From Nitrospirillum amazonense (lineage in GTDB: Bacteria > Pseudomonadota > Alphaproteobacteria > Azospirillales > Azospirillaceae), in NCBI RefSeq assembly GCF_007828035.1, contig NZ_VITV01000011.1, positions 62,001-126,000 on the forward strand: 64,000 nt of DNA, written 5' to 3'. Position 1 is the stretch's first letter. Each line of letters opens with the position of its first letter. A model generated the notes under the pieces. The model had not been told where the DNA came from, ran no database searches, and saw only the letters and a program-made list of their open reading frames with translations. A program made the translations under genes and the position numbers. Positions 16,478-26,000 of the stretch are shown one piece after another.

Positions 16478-17977
16478 ATGGACCCCATCGCCCGCCACGC
16501 CCACAGCCCGGACGTCTCCTTCGACGGGGGGGAGCTTGACTGCGGCAACGGCCTGCTGCTGCTGATCCGCAAGCATATCGACCCGCTGCCGCGTGGCGGC
16601 CTGCTGGAGATCCTGTCGTCCGAGGTGTCGGTGGACGAGGATTTGCCGGCCTGGTGCCGCATGACCCGCAACGAACTGGTGTCCTGGACCAAGACGGGAC
16701 GCCAGCGCAGCTTCCTGGTGTGCAAGGGCGCCCTGGCGGAACGGACGGCGGCATCCCCCAAGCCGGCGGCACCGATGGTCACAGCGCCCGTCACCCCCGC
16801 CCGGCGGCGCGAGCCGGTGGCGGCGCCACTCCTGCCGGAGTTAGCGGTCATGGGCATCGGATCCTGGCCGCGGCCGCGGTGGATGACCGAGGCCATGCAT
16901 GCCTATGTCGAGGGCCGTTTGCCGGAGCAGGCCTTCCATGAGACCGCCGACGACGCCGTGCGGCTGGCGATCGCCGCCCAGGAAAAGGCGGGCGTGGATG
17001 TGGTGACGGATGGGGAGCAGCGGCGTGACAGCTATGCCAGCTTCGTCGCCAGCCGGCTGGACAACTGCCAGCTCATTCCCCTGACCGACCTGCTGCCCCT
17101 GGTGGACGATCCCGAAGAGTTCGAGGCGGAACTGCGGGCCCTGGACATTCCAGCGGGCGAGGTGCGCCATCCAGCGGTGTTCGGACCGCTGGTCCGTTCC
17201 CGCCCCCTGGTGGCGCACGAGGTGGACTTCGCCCGCACGGTCACGGCCAAGCCAGTGAAGGTGGCCCTGCCCGGCCCCTATCTGCTGACCCGCACCATGT
17301 GGATGGAATGCATTTCCGACCAAGCCTATGCCAGCCGCGAGGCCCTGGCCCAGGACATCGTGCGGGTGCTGCGGGAAGAACTGGCGGAGGTACTGGACGC
17401 CGGGGCCACGCTGGTCCAATTCGATGAGCCGGTGCTGTCGGAAGTGGTGTTCGCCGGTGCCAAGAACAAACGCAGCTTCATGTGCGGCGCGCTCTCGGAA
17501 TCGCTGGGGCCCGACCATGAGCTGGGTTTCGCCCGCGACCTGCTGAACGCCGTCCTGGCCGGCTTCCCCCGCGAGCGTACCGCCCTGCACGTCTGCCGGG
17601 GCAACTGGACGCCGGACGAAAGCGTGGCCCTGTCCGGCAGCTACGCCCCCCTGGTCGCCACCCTGGCCCAGGTGAGGGTCGGCGCCTATCTGCTGGAGAT
17701 GTGCACACCCCGCGCCGGGGAAATGGAAATCCTGCAGGCCCTGCCGCAGGACGCCCGCGTGGGGGTCGGCGTGGTCAATCAGAAGCACGCGGCGGTGGAG
17801 GATGCGGACGCGGTGGCGGCCCGCATCGGGCACGCCATCGACCTGTTCGGGCGGCAACGGGTGCTGCTGCACCCCGATTGCGGCTTCGCCACCTTCGCCG
17901 ACAACCCCATCTGCGCCGGCGGCACGGCGCAGGACAAGCTGGCCGCCATCGCGCGCGGGGCGGCGCGCTTCCGCTGA
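16478..17977 (+). CDS. TusA domain fused to a MetE-core (cobalamin-independent methionine synthase-like) methyltransferase
   Basis: A 499-aa two-domain protein. Residues 13-85 form a TusA-like domain with Cys22 in LDCGNGL (again CG, not CPxP) and Cys60 in DLPAWCRMTRN. A proline/alanine-rich linker (about 90-120) follows. Residues 122-499 match the catalytic C-terminal half of MetE: GIGSWPRP, VVTDGEQRRD, FDEPVLSE, and the zinc site His371/Cys373 (LHVCRGN), Glu407 (LLEMC) and Cys468 (HPDCGF). The N-terminal folate-binding half of MetE is missing, as in core-MetE proteins that use other methyl donors. The fused carrier suggests the methyl or sulfur substrate is held on a protein thiol. Last gene of the cluster. 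Confidence 0.85.
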   Translation: MDPIARHAHSPDVSFDGGELDCGNGLLLLIRKHIDPLPRGGLLEILSSEVSVDEDLPAWCRMTRNELVSWTKTGRQRSFLVCKGALAERTAASPKPAAPMVTAPVTPARRREPVAAPLLPELAVMGIGSWPRPRWMTEAMHAYVEGRLPEQAFHETADDAVRLAIAAQEKAGVDVVTDGEQRRDSYASFVASRLDNCQLIPLTDLLPLVDDPEEFEAELRALDIPAGEVRHPAVFGPLVRSRPLVAHEVDFARTVTAKPVKVALPGPYLLTRTMWMECISDQAYASREALAQDIVRVLREELAEVLDAGATLVQFDEPVLSEVVFAGAKNKRSFMCGALSESLGPDHELGFARDLLNAVLAGFPRERTALHVCRGNWTPDESVALSGSYAPLVATLAQVRVGAYLLEMCTPRAGEMEILQALPQDARVGVGVVNQKHAAVEDADAVAARIGHAIDLFGRQRVLLHPDCGFATFADNPICAGGTAQDKLAAIARGAARFR

Positions 17978-18056
17978 CGGCCCGTCACCGCGAACCTGGA
18001 ACCGGACCGTCCAATTACCTACATTGTTCCGGATCGTGTGAAAACCGGTGGGTTCC

Positions 18057-19046
18057 ATGGACAAGTTGCAGGCGATGCAGGTGTTCACCCGCATCGTGGA
18101 AGTGAACAGTTTCTCCAAGGCGGCGGACACGCTGGGCCTGCCCCGCGCGTCCGTCACCACCATCATCCAGAACCTGGAAGGTTTCCTGGGCGTGCGCCTG
18201 CTGCAGCGGACGACGCGGCGCCTGAGCCTGACCCCCGACGGCGCCGCCTATTACGAGCGCGCCGTCCGCATCCTGTCCGACATCGACGAGGCGGAGTCCT
18301 CCTTCGCCAACATGAAGAAGAACCCGCGCGGCAAGCTGCGCGTGGACATGCCGGGCGCCATCGGCCGGCTGCTGATCATCCCGCGCGTCCATGAATTCCG
18401 CCGGCAATATCCCGACATCGACCTGATGATCGGCATGGGCGACCGGCCGGTGGACCTGGTGCAGGACGGCGTGGACTGCGTGGTGCGCGTCGGCCATCTG
18501 CAGGACAGCAGCCTGATCGCGCGGCGCGTGGGCGTATTCCAGGGCGTGACCTGCGCCAGCCCGGCCTACATCGCCGCCTACGGTGTGCCCGAAACGCTGG
18601 AGGATCTGGAGCGGCACCAGGCCGTGAACTATTTCCACAGCCGCACCGGCAAGATCATCGACCTGTCCTTCATTGTGGAGGGCGAGGTGCAGGAGGTGAA
18701 GGCCGCCGGCCCGGTGGCCGTGAACGACGCCGACGCCTATCTCACCTGCGGATTGGAGGGGCTGGGCATCATCCAGCCGCCCTATTTCATGGCCAAGCCC
18801 TACCTGCTGTCCGGCCAGCTGAAGGAACTGCTGCCCCGGTGGAAGCCTGAGCCCATGCCCATCTCCGCCGTCTATCCCCATAACCGCCACCTGTCGCCCA
18901 AGGTGCGGGTGTTCGTGGACTGGGTGGCCGACCTGTTCGACAGCTGCCCCCTGTTCAACGGCCAGGCCACCCTCTGCCCCGAAAAGCCCCCAGCCCCGGT
19001 CACGGTCGACGTGGAGGATGAGGAGAAGTGCCTGATCTGCGCCTGA
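18057..19046 (+). CDS. LysR-family transcriptional regulator
   Basis: A 329-aa regulator with an N-terminal LysR helix-turn-helix (MQVFTRIVEVNSFSKAADTLGL, then RLLQRTTRRLSLT) and a type 2 periplasmic-binding-like effector domain. ATG 18057 is preferred over GTG 18048. Unusually, the C-terminus is extended beyond the normal LysR end and finishes with a CxxC pair (CLICA). It lies 80 bases after the TusA-MetE gene on the same strand, so it could be part of, or control, that cluster. Its effector domain does not reveal a ligand. Confidence 0.88.
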   Translation: MDKLQAMQVFTRIVEVNSFSKAADTLGLPRASVTTIIQNLEGFLGVRLLQRTTRRLSLTPDGAAYYERAVRILSDIDEAESSFANMKKNPRGKLRVDMPGAIGRLLIIPRVHEFRRQYPDIDLMIGMGDRPVDLVQDGVDCVVRVGHLQDSSLIARRVGVFQGVTCASPAYIAAYGVPETLEDLERHQAVNYFHSRTGKIIDLSFIVEGEVQEVKAAGPVAVNDADAYLTCGLEGLGIIQPPYFMAKPYLLSGQLKELLPRWKPEPMPISAVYPHNRHLSPKVRVFVDWVADLFDSCPLFNGQATLCPEKPPAPVTVDVEDEEKCLICA

Positions 19047-19142
19047 CCTTCCATGGGGCTACGCCCTTGGGACAGGCATTGCCAGCCCCGCACGCCGATC
19101 TACCCTAACTGGCAAAGGGAATAGATCGGTGCGGAGAAAGGT

Positions 19143-19571
19143 ATGAGTGCCACGTTAGCTATCGGTCCCGGCGACGCCAAGATTGCCACTGTCGCCAAGA
19201 GCGTGTGGGACCAGGCCAAGGGCAAGCCCTGCACCTGGGAAGGCCACACGACGAACGGCTTCGATTGCTCCGGCTTCACGATGTACGTGCTGCAGCAGGC
19301 GTATCCGTCCCGGGGCCTCACCTTCATGACCGCCAACAGCATCTTCAGCAGCCCCAATTTCATTGCGGTAACGGGCACCCCGGAGGTCGGCGATCTCATT
19401 TGCTTCCGCAAGGGCCCGGAGATTCCATACGATCATGTCGGCATCGTTTACGACACTACGCACTGGATCGGATCGCAATCATCGACCGGCGTAGCCCTCG
19501 TGTCGCTGGATGACTTCTTTTGGTCAAAGAAACCGCATTTCTTCATCAGGCTGGTGAAAGCCATCAGTTGA
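19143..19571 (+). CDS. NlpC/P60-family peptidoglycan peptidase without signal peptide (candidate secreted effector)
   Basis: A 142-aa cysteine peptidase. The NlpC/P60 catalytic cysteine is Cys42 in GFDCSGF, the histidine is His98 in YDHVGIVY, and His107 (THWIGS) is a likely third residue. Such enzymes cut the peptide stem of peptidoglycan. There is no signal peptide or membrane anchor, so it could reach a cell wall only through a specialised secretion route or after lysis. GGAGAAAGGT precedes the ATG. Eleven bases downstream lies a small exported protein. This order, toxin without signal followed by periplasmic partner, is that of type VI amidase effector-immunity pairs. No secretion-system genes are in the window. 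Confidence 0.8.
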   Translation: MSATLAIGPGDAKIATVAKSVWDQAKGKPCTWEGHTTNGFDCSGFTMYVLQQAYPSRGLTFMTANSIFSSPNFIAVTGTPEVGDLICFRKGPEIPYDHVGIVYDTTHWIGSQSSTGVALVSLDDFFWSKKPHFFIRLVKAIS

Positions 19572-19582
19572 GGTCACCGTCC

Positions 19583-20026
19583 ATGAAGTCGATCCCTGCG
19601 TTGAGCGTCCTCCTGTCCCTGTCGCTAGGCTTGCCAGCGGGAGCTCAGCCGGCGGGGGCCCAGCCGGCTGCACCGTTCTGGCAGAAGACCTGGACCGTCA
19701 CCGCCATCGAGGGGGCGACCACCCAGGATCGGGCACTCCTGTCATCCGCCATTGGCCTGCAGGTCGTCATGAAGGCCGACGCGCTGACGGATCCCTTCGC
19801 CGAGGATTGTACACACGCCTTGAACTATGACGACATCAAGTCCCGGCCGGTCGCCGACCTCGGCCAACATTTCGGCGGCAGCTGGAAATGGCCAGCCTTT
19901 CCGCAGCCCCAGGCCACCTACGGCTGGATCCGCTGTGACGGGAGCAATGTCGGTGCCTTCGCCTTCGTTGATGCACAGAAGGCTTATTTGTTTTATGAAG
20001 CTGGTGCCGTTCTGGTCCTCAAGTAG
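19583..20026 (+). CDS. Exported small protein, putative immunity partner of the NlpC/P60 enzyme
   Basis: A 147-aa protein with a signal peptide (residues 1-22, MKSIPALSVLLSLSLGLPAG then AQPAG). The mature part of about 120 residues has two cysteines (EDCTHAL and WIRCDG) that could form a disulfide. The duplicated AGAQP at the cleavage region is a small in-frame repeat. I do not recognise a family. Its position 11 bases after a signal-less peptidoglycan peptidase, its size and its export all fit a periplasmic immunity protein. Alternative: an unrelated periplasmic protein. Confidence 0.65.
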   Translation: MKSIPALSVLLSLSLGLPAGAQPAGAQPAAPFWQKTWTVTAIEGATTQDRALLSSAIGLQVVMKADALTDPFAEDCTHALNYDDIKSRPVADLGQHFGGSWKWPAFPQPQATYGWIRCDGSNVGAFAFVDAQKAYLFYEAGAVLVLK

Positions 20027-20498
20027 GTCCAGCCCCGTAGCGGAGCCTCCTTCGCGGCATTGCGGCCCCCAATGCCCCGATTATACGGTTTTTTCTAAAC
20101 AGACTATTCGCATTATCGCGTATTCCGCCTAGAGCGGCGTTCGCTATGATGGAACCGTTGCTGCAGTGCCGGTCACGGACCGGTAGGCGGCCCGGATCCA
20201 AGGGATGCTCCGAGGGTCCGCCCTTCGCGAAACCGCCCCGTTCGGGGCCCCAACCTAGTCTCGCGGCCTGATCGTCCTTTTCCATTGGAGAGGGGCGCGG
20301 ACGCGTTGTCCCTGGCGTGACCCTTGGTCTTGGCAGCCATCGGTCGCGCCGCCCCTTGCCTGATGCCGGCGTCATTGCCGGAACCCGCGGCCGATACCGC
20401 CGCCCGCATCCGCGCCGATTTGACGGCGGGAAACGGGACGCGACCGCCGCAGTTCCTGGCGTATGCCTGGCGTCACCCGTTCGTGAGGAGTTCGTTCG
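20027..20498. other. Non-coding or poorly coding stretch
   Basis: About 470 bases without a convincing gene. It contains an AT-rich part (about 20080-20150), several short GC-rich inverted repeats such as CCGGT/ACCGG near 20169-20183, and a 64-codon frame (20324-20518) that overlaps the next small gene and has no recognisable features. Confidence 0.4.
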
Positions 20499-20708
20499 AT
20501 GGCCGCACCGACCTTTGATGTCCAGAACAGCCTGACGCTTCCCACATCACTGGTGGGGGAGGCGCCTGCCTCCAGCCACCTGCTGACCCCGGACGCTCGC
20601 ATGACTTTGGCCGTCCTGGCGGCCATGGGCACCGGCCTGTCGCTGTTCGCCGGACTTGCGCTGTGCGACCTGTTGCCCTTCATCGGCGTCATGCTCCGGG
20701 GTTTCTGA
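20499..20708 (+). CDS. Small putative membrane protein
   Basis: 69 codons, preceded by GAGGAG at about nine bases, which supports translation. One likely transmembrane helix lies at residues 36-58 (LAVLAAMGTGLSLFAGLALC). No known family. Function unknown. Confidence 0.45.
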   Translation: MAAPTFDVQNSLTLPTSLVGEAPASSHLLTPDARMTLAVLAAMGTGLSLFAGLALCDLLPFIGVMLRGF

Positions 20709-20906
20709 GTACCGCCCTCTCCCTGACAATTCGCCCTATGCGTACCGCAGCGCACCGGCCGCGGTACGCGTCGCCGTCTCCGAATGGCGCGATTGTTCTG
20801 GCAATCCGAATTGTGTAGCAGCGAAACACTTATTTATTCGCCGCGGCACCCCTCATACAGTCCACCCTGTCATAAACCAGGAGGGACGCGCCCGCGTCCG
20901 TGTGAA

Positions 20907-21743
20907 ATGTCCAGGCCATCGCGCCATAATCCCTGTGAAACAACCGCCAGCGGCCCGGATGAGGTGTCCGTGTGCGAGACGCGCATCCCGGGCTATGCCC
21001 AGGAGGTGACCTTGCGCCTGTACCGTCCGGCCGTGGCGCGCAAGACCCTGCGGCCCTCGCTGCCGGTCGTGCTGGTGTTCCACGGCGGCGGCTTCACCAA
21101 GGGCGGGCTGGACGATGCCGATCCGGCGGCGCGCTTCATCGCCACGCATACGCCGGCCTTCGTCATCTCCGTGGGCTATTCCCTGGCCCCGGCCCACCCC
21201 TTCCCCGCCGCCCCCGGCGACGCCTACCGCGCCGCCTTGTGGGCCACCGAACACGCCAAGGACTTCGGCGGCGCCGCCAACCGCCTGGGCGTGGCCGGGT
21301 ACGACGCCGGCGGGCACATCGTCGCCTCGCTGACCTTCATCGCCCGTGACCAGGGCGACGTGCCGCTGAAGGCGCAGGTGCTGATCGGCCCCATGCTGGA
21401 CCCCAGCCTGACCCGGGTGGGGGACGAGACGCTGCTGAGTTCGGACATCACCATCGCCGACTGCGCCAAGTGCTACCGCGCCTATCTGCCCGAAGCGGCG
21501 CAGCGCCTGCATCCCTATGCGGCGCCGCTGGAGTCCCGGCGCCTGGCCGGCCTGCCCCCGGCGCTGATCGTCACGGCCCAGAACGACGTGCTGCACGTCG
21601 AGGCCGAGAAGTACGCGGGTCAGCTGATCGGGGCCGGCGTGCCCACCGAGGTGACCCGTTTCCCCCGCGTTTCCCATGCCGACCTGGCCGCCAATCCCGC
21701 GGCTCTGGCGGCCATCGCCAACTTTCTCGGGCGTCGCCTGTAA
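20907..21743 (+). CDS. Alpha/beta hydrolase-3 (HSL-like) protein with Asp at the nucleophile position
   Basis: A 278-aa protein of the hormone-sensitive-lipase-like family. It keeps the oxyanion motif HGGGF (59-63), an acid in AQNDVL (Asp227) and a histidine in VSHADL (His257). The nucleophile elbow, normally GDSAGG, reads GYDAGG with Asp133 where serine should be (codon gac). A carboxylate nucleophile is used by dehalogenases and epoxide hydrolases but not by HSL esterases. The protein is therefore either inactive, a binding protein, or chemically different. ATG 20907 is chosen because the upstream frame (from 20784) looks like leader DNA. It lies 34 bases before the RND adaptor gene on the same strand. 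Confidence 0.75.
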   Translation: MSRPSRHNPCETTASGPDEVSVCETRIPGYAQEVTLRLYRPAVARKTLRPSLPVVLVFHGGGFTKGGLDDADPAARFIATHTPAFVISVGYSLAPAHPFPAAPGDAYRAALWATEHAKDFGGAANRLGVAGYDAGGHIVASLTFIARDQGDVPLKAQVLIGPMLDPSLTRVGDETLLSSDITIADCAKCYRAYLPEAAQRLHPYAAPLESRRLAGLPPALIVTAQNDVLHVEAEKYAGQLIGAGVPTEVTRFPRVSHADLAANPAALAAIANFLGRRL

Positions 21744-21777
21744 CGCCCCGCCAACGCCGTCTCAAGGAGTATCATTC

Positions 21778-22971
21778 ATGTCCAACACGCGCACGAAGCT
21801 GGTGCTGGCGCTGGCCGCCGGCGTCGCCCTGGTCGCCATCGGCGGCTTTTTCCTGCACGGCCCCTCCGGCGCCCAGGCCGCCTCCACCCCTGCCGCCCCG
21901 CCGGCGGCCGAGGTGGATGTGGCCCCGGTGCTGGCCCGCACCGTCGTCGATTGGCAGAGCTATTCCGGTCGGCTGGAGGCTGTGGAGCATGTGGACATCC
22001 GTCCGCAGATCTCCGGCCCCATCGTGGCCGTGAACTTCAAGAACGGCGCCCTGGTGAAGAAGGGCGACCTGCTGTTCACCATCGACCCCCGGCCCTTCCA
22101 GGCGGAGGTTGACCGGGCCGAGGCGGCGCTGGCGTCGGCGCAGTCGCGCCTGCGCTTCGCCACCACGGACCTGGAGCGCGCCCGCAAGCTGATCACCAGC
22201 AACGCCATCCCCCAGCGGGACCTGGACGATCGCGAGAACACCGCCCGCACCGCCGCCGCCGACGTGAAGGCAGCCGAGGCGGCGCTGGAGGTGGCGCGCC
22301 TGAACCTCAGCTACACCCGCGTGGTGGCCCCCGTCGACGGCCGCGTTTCCCGGGCGGAGATCACGGTGGGCAACATCGTGGCCGCCGGTGCCGCCAGCGT
22401 GCCCCTGACCACGCTGGTCTCCGTCTCGCCCATCTACGCCTCCTTCGACGTGGATGAGCAGACCTACCTGCGCTACATCGCCAGCGTGAAGGATGGCACC
22501 GCGCCGGTGCAGCTGGGCCTCGCCACCGAGGACGGCTATTCCCGGACCGGCTCGGTGGAGCATGTGGACAACCACCTGGACACCGTGTCCGGCACCATCC
22601 GCGTGCGCGCCAAGTTCGACAACGCGGACGGCCTGCTGGTTCCCGGCCTGTATGCCCGCATCAAGGTCGGCGGCAGCAGCCCGCATGAGGCCCTGCTGGT
22701 GGACGACCGCGCCATCGGCACCGACCAGGACAAGAAGTACGTCCTGGTGGTCGGTGACGACAACAAGGTCGCCTACCGCGAGGTCGCCCTGGGCGGCATG
22801 CAGGACGGCCTGCGCGTCATCACCAAGGGCCTGAAGGCCGGGGAGCGCATCGTCGTCAACGGCGTGCAGTTCGCCCGCCCCGGCGACGCGGTGAAGCCCA
22901 AGAACGTCGCCATGGCGGGCGAGAACCCCGCCGCCCAGACCCGGCAGACCGCCGCCGGTTCCGCCCTGTGA
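21778..22971 (+). CDS. RND efflux pump periplasmic adaptor (MexE/AcrA type)
   Basis: A 397-aa membrane-fusion protein that links the RND pump to an outer-membrane channel. It has an N-terminal signal/anchor (residues 5-27) and a lipoyl half-motif (VEHVDIRPQISGPIVAV). An alpha-hairpin follows (about 100-170), then the second lipoyl half and beta-barrel (TRVVAPVDGRVSRAEITVG), and a C-terminal membrane-proximal domain. AGGAG precedes the ATG. The permease follows after 52 bases. No TolC/OprM-type channel and no local repressor are encoded next to it. Confidence 0.92.
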   Translation: MSNTRTKLVLALAAGVALVAIGGFFLHGPSGAQAASTPAAPPAAEVDVAPVLARTVVDWQSYSGRLEAVEHVDIRPQISGPIVAVNFKNGALVKKGDLLFTIDPRPFQAEVDRAEAALASAQSRLRFATTDLERARKLITSNAIPQRDLDDRENTARTAAADVKAAEAALEVARLNLSYTRVVAPVDGRVSRAEITVGNIVAAGAASVPLTTLVSVSPIYASFDVDEQTYLRYIASVKDGTAPVQLGLATEDGYSRTGSVEHVDNHLDTVSGTIRVRAKFDNADGLLVPGLYARIKVGGSSPHEALLVDDRAIGTDQDKKYVLVVGDDNKVAYREVALGGMQDGLRVITKGLKAGERIVVNGVQFARPGDAVKPKNVAMAGENPAAQTRQTAAGSAL

Positions 22972-23023
22972 GGCGTAACCCCCGAGGTGCCTGGATGAAC
23001 GCCCGTTCCCTTAGAGAACAGCC

Positions 23024-26000
23024 ATGAACATCTCCCGCTTCTTCATCGATAGGCCGATTTTCGCCGGCGTGCTGTCGGTGGCCATTTTCGTGGCCGGCCT
23101 GATATCCGTATTCCAATTGCCCATCTCGGAATATCCCGAGGTGGTGCCCGCCACCGTGGTGGTGCACGCCCAATACCCGGGCGCCAACCCCAAGGTCATC
23201 GCCGAAGCCGTCGCGGCGCCGCTGGAAGAGCAGATCAACGGCGTCGAGAACATGCTGTACATGCAGTCGCAGGCCAACAGCGACGGCAACCTGGCGGTGA
23301 CGGTCACCTTCAAGCTGGGCACCAACCCCGACCTGGCCCAGCAGATGGTGCAGAACCGCGTCTCGCAGGCGCTGCCGCGCTTGCCGGAGGACGTGCAGCG
23401 CCTGGGTGTCACGACGATCAAGAGCTCCCCCACCCTGACCATGGTGGTGCACCTGATCTCGCCCAACGACCGCTATGACATGACCTACCTGCGCAACTAT
23501 GCCGTCCTGAACGTGAAGGACCGGCTGGAGCGCATCCAGGGCGTGGGCCAGGTGCAGGTCTGGGGTTCGGGCGATTATTCCATGCGCGTCTGGCTGGACC
23601 CGCAGAAGGTGGCCCAGCGCAACCTGACCGCCGAGGACGTGGTGGCGGCCATCCGTGACCAGAACGTCCAGGTGGCGGCGGGCGTCATTGGCTCGTCCCC
23701 GTCGGTGAAGGGCGTGCCCCTGCAGCTGTCGGTGAACGCCCGCGGCCGTCTGAAGACGGAAGCGGAGTTCGGCGACATCATCCTGCAGACCACGGCCGAT
23801 GGCGGCGTGACGTACTTGCGCGACGTGGCCCGCATCGAGCTGGCCGCCTCGGAATACGGCCTGCGGGCGCTGCTGGACAACAAGCCGGCCGTGGCCATGG
23901 CCATCAACCAGTCGCCGGGCGCCAACTCGCTGGCCATTTCCGACGAGGTCCGCAAGACCATGGCGGAACTGGCCACCGACATGCCCCCCGGCGTGGAATA
24001 CCGCATCGTCTATGACCCGACGCAGTTCGTCCGCGCCAGCATCAACGCGGTGATCCACACCCTGCTGGAAGCCATCACCCTGGTGGTGATCGTGGTCATC
24101 GTCTTCCTGCAGACCTGGCGGGCGTCCATCATCCCGCTGCTGGCGGTGCCCGTCTCCATCGTCGGCACCTTCGCCCTGCTGCTGGCCTTCGGCTATTCCA
24201 TCAACGCGCTATCGCTGTTCGGCATGGTGCTGGCCATCGGCATCGTGGTCGACGACGCCATCGTCGTGGTGGAAAACGTCGAGCGCAACATCGAGGCGGG
24301 GCTGTCGCCCAAGGAAGCGACCTACCAGGCCATGCGCGAGGTCAGCGGCCCCATCATAGCCATCGCCCTGACCCTGGTGGCCGTGTTCGTGCCGCTAGCG
24401 GCCATGAGCGGCCTGACCGGCCAGTTCTACAAGCAGTTCGCGATGACCATCGCGATCTCCACCGTCATCTCCGCCTTCAACTCGCTGACCATGTCCCCCG
24501 CCCTGGCGGCCCTGCTGCTGAAGGGTCACCATGACGGCCAGGATTGGCTGACGCGCGGCATGAACACCGTGCTGGGCCCCTTCTTCCGGGGCTTCAACAA
24601 GGTCTTCCACCGCGGGTCCCAGGCCTATGGCAACAGCGTGGGCGGCGTCATCCGGCACAAGGGCATCATGGTCGGCATTTATGTCGCCCTGCTGGGTGCC
24701 ACCGTCTTCCTGGGCAACACCGTGCCCGGCGGCTTTGTGCCCGCCCAGGACAAGGAATACCTGGTGACCTTCGCCCAGCTGCCCAACGGCGCCTCGCTGG
24801 ACCGCACGGAGGAGGTCATCCGCAAGATGTCGGAGATCGCGATGAAGCAGCCGGGCGTGACCCATGCGGTCTCGTTCCCCGGGCTGTCGGTCAACGGCTT
24901 CACCAACAGCTCCAGCGCCGGCATCGTCTTCGTCCCGCTGGAACATTACGACGATCGTCCCGGCCACATCTCGGCCGCCGAGATCGCCGCCAACCTGCGC
25001 AAGGAATACGCGGGCATCAAGGACGCCTACATCGCCGTCTTCCCGCCCCCGCCCGTCATGGGCCTGGGCACCCTGGGCGGTTTCAAGCTGCAGCTTGAGG
25101 ATACCGGCGCCCTGGGGTACGAGGCCATGGCCAAGGCCTCCAACGACTTCATCGCCAAGGCCATGAAGACGCCGGAGCTGGGGCCGACGTTCTCCAGCTA
25201 CCAGATCAACGTTCCGCAGCTGAACGTGGACCTGGACCGGGTGAAGGCCAAGCAGTTGGGCGTGTCGGTCAACGACGTCTTCGACACCATGCAGATTTAC
25301 CTGGGCTCGCTGTACGTCAACGACTTCAACAGCTTCGGCCGCGTCTACCAGGTGCGGGTGCAGGCGGACGCCCCCTTCCGCGCCCATGCCGACGACATCG
25401 GCCTGCTGAAGACCCGCAACGCTCAGGGCATGATGGTGCCGCTGTCGTCGCTGGTCAGCGTCAGCCCGACCTATGGTCCGGAAATGGTGGTGCGCTACAA
25501 CGGCTACACCGCCGCCGACATCAACAGCGGCCCGGCCCCCGGCTATTCCACCAACCAGGCCCAGGCCGCCGCGGAGCGGATCGCGCATGAGGTCCTGCCC
25601 CGGGGGATCAAGCTGGAATGGACGGACCTGACTTACCAGCAGATCCTGGCCGGCAACTCCGCCCTGTGGGTGTTCCCCATCAGCGTGCTGCTGGTCTTCC
25701 TGGTGCTGGCCGCCCAGTACGAGAGCCTGACCCTGCCGCTGGCCATCCTGCTGATCGTGCCCATGAGCCTGATGTCGGCCCTGGCCGGCCTGTGGCTGAC
25801 GGGCAGTGACAACAACATCTTCACCCAGATCGGCTTCATGGTGCTGGTGGGCTTGTCGGCCAAGAACGCCATCCTGATCGTGGAGTTCGCCCGTGAACTG
25901 GAAATCCACGGCAAGACCCCCGTCCAGGCCGCGATCGAGGCCAGCCGCCTGCGTCTGCGTCCCATCCTGATGACCTCCATCGCCTTCATCATGGGTGTGG

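Noticed and set aside
20324-20518. 64-codon frame before the small membrane gene
   Set aside because: No ribosome site, a rare start codon, no recognisable sequence.
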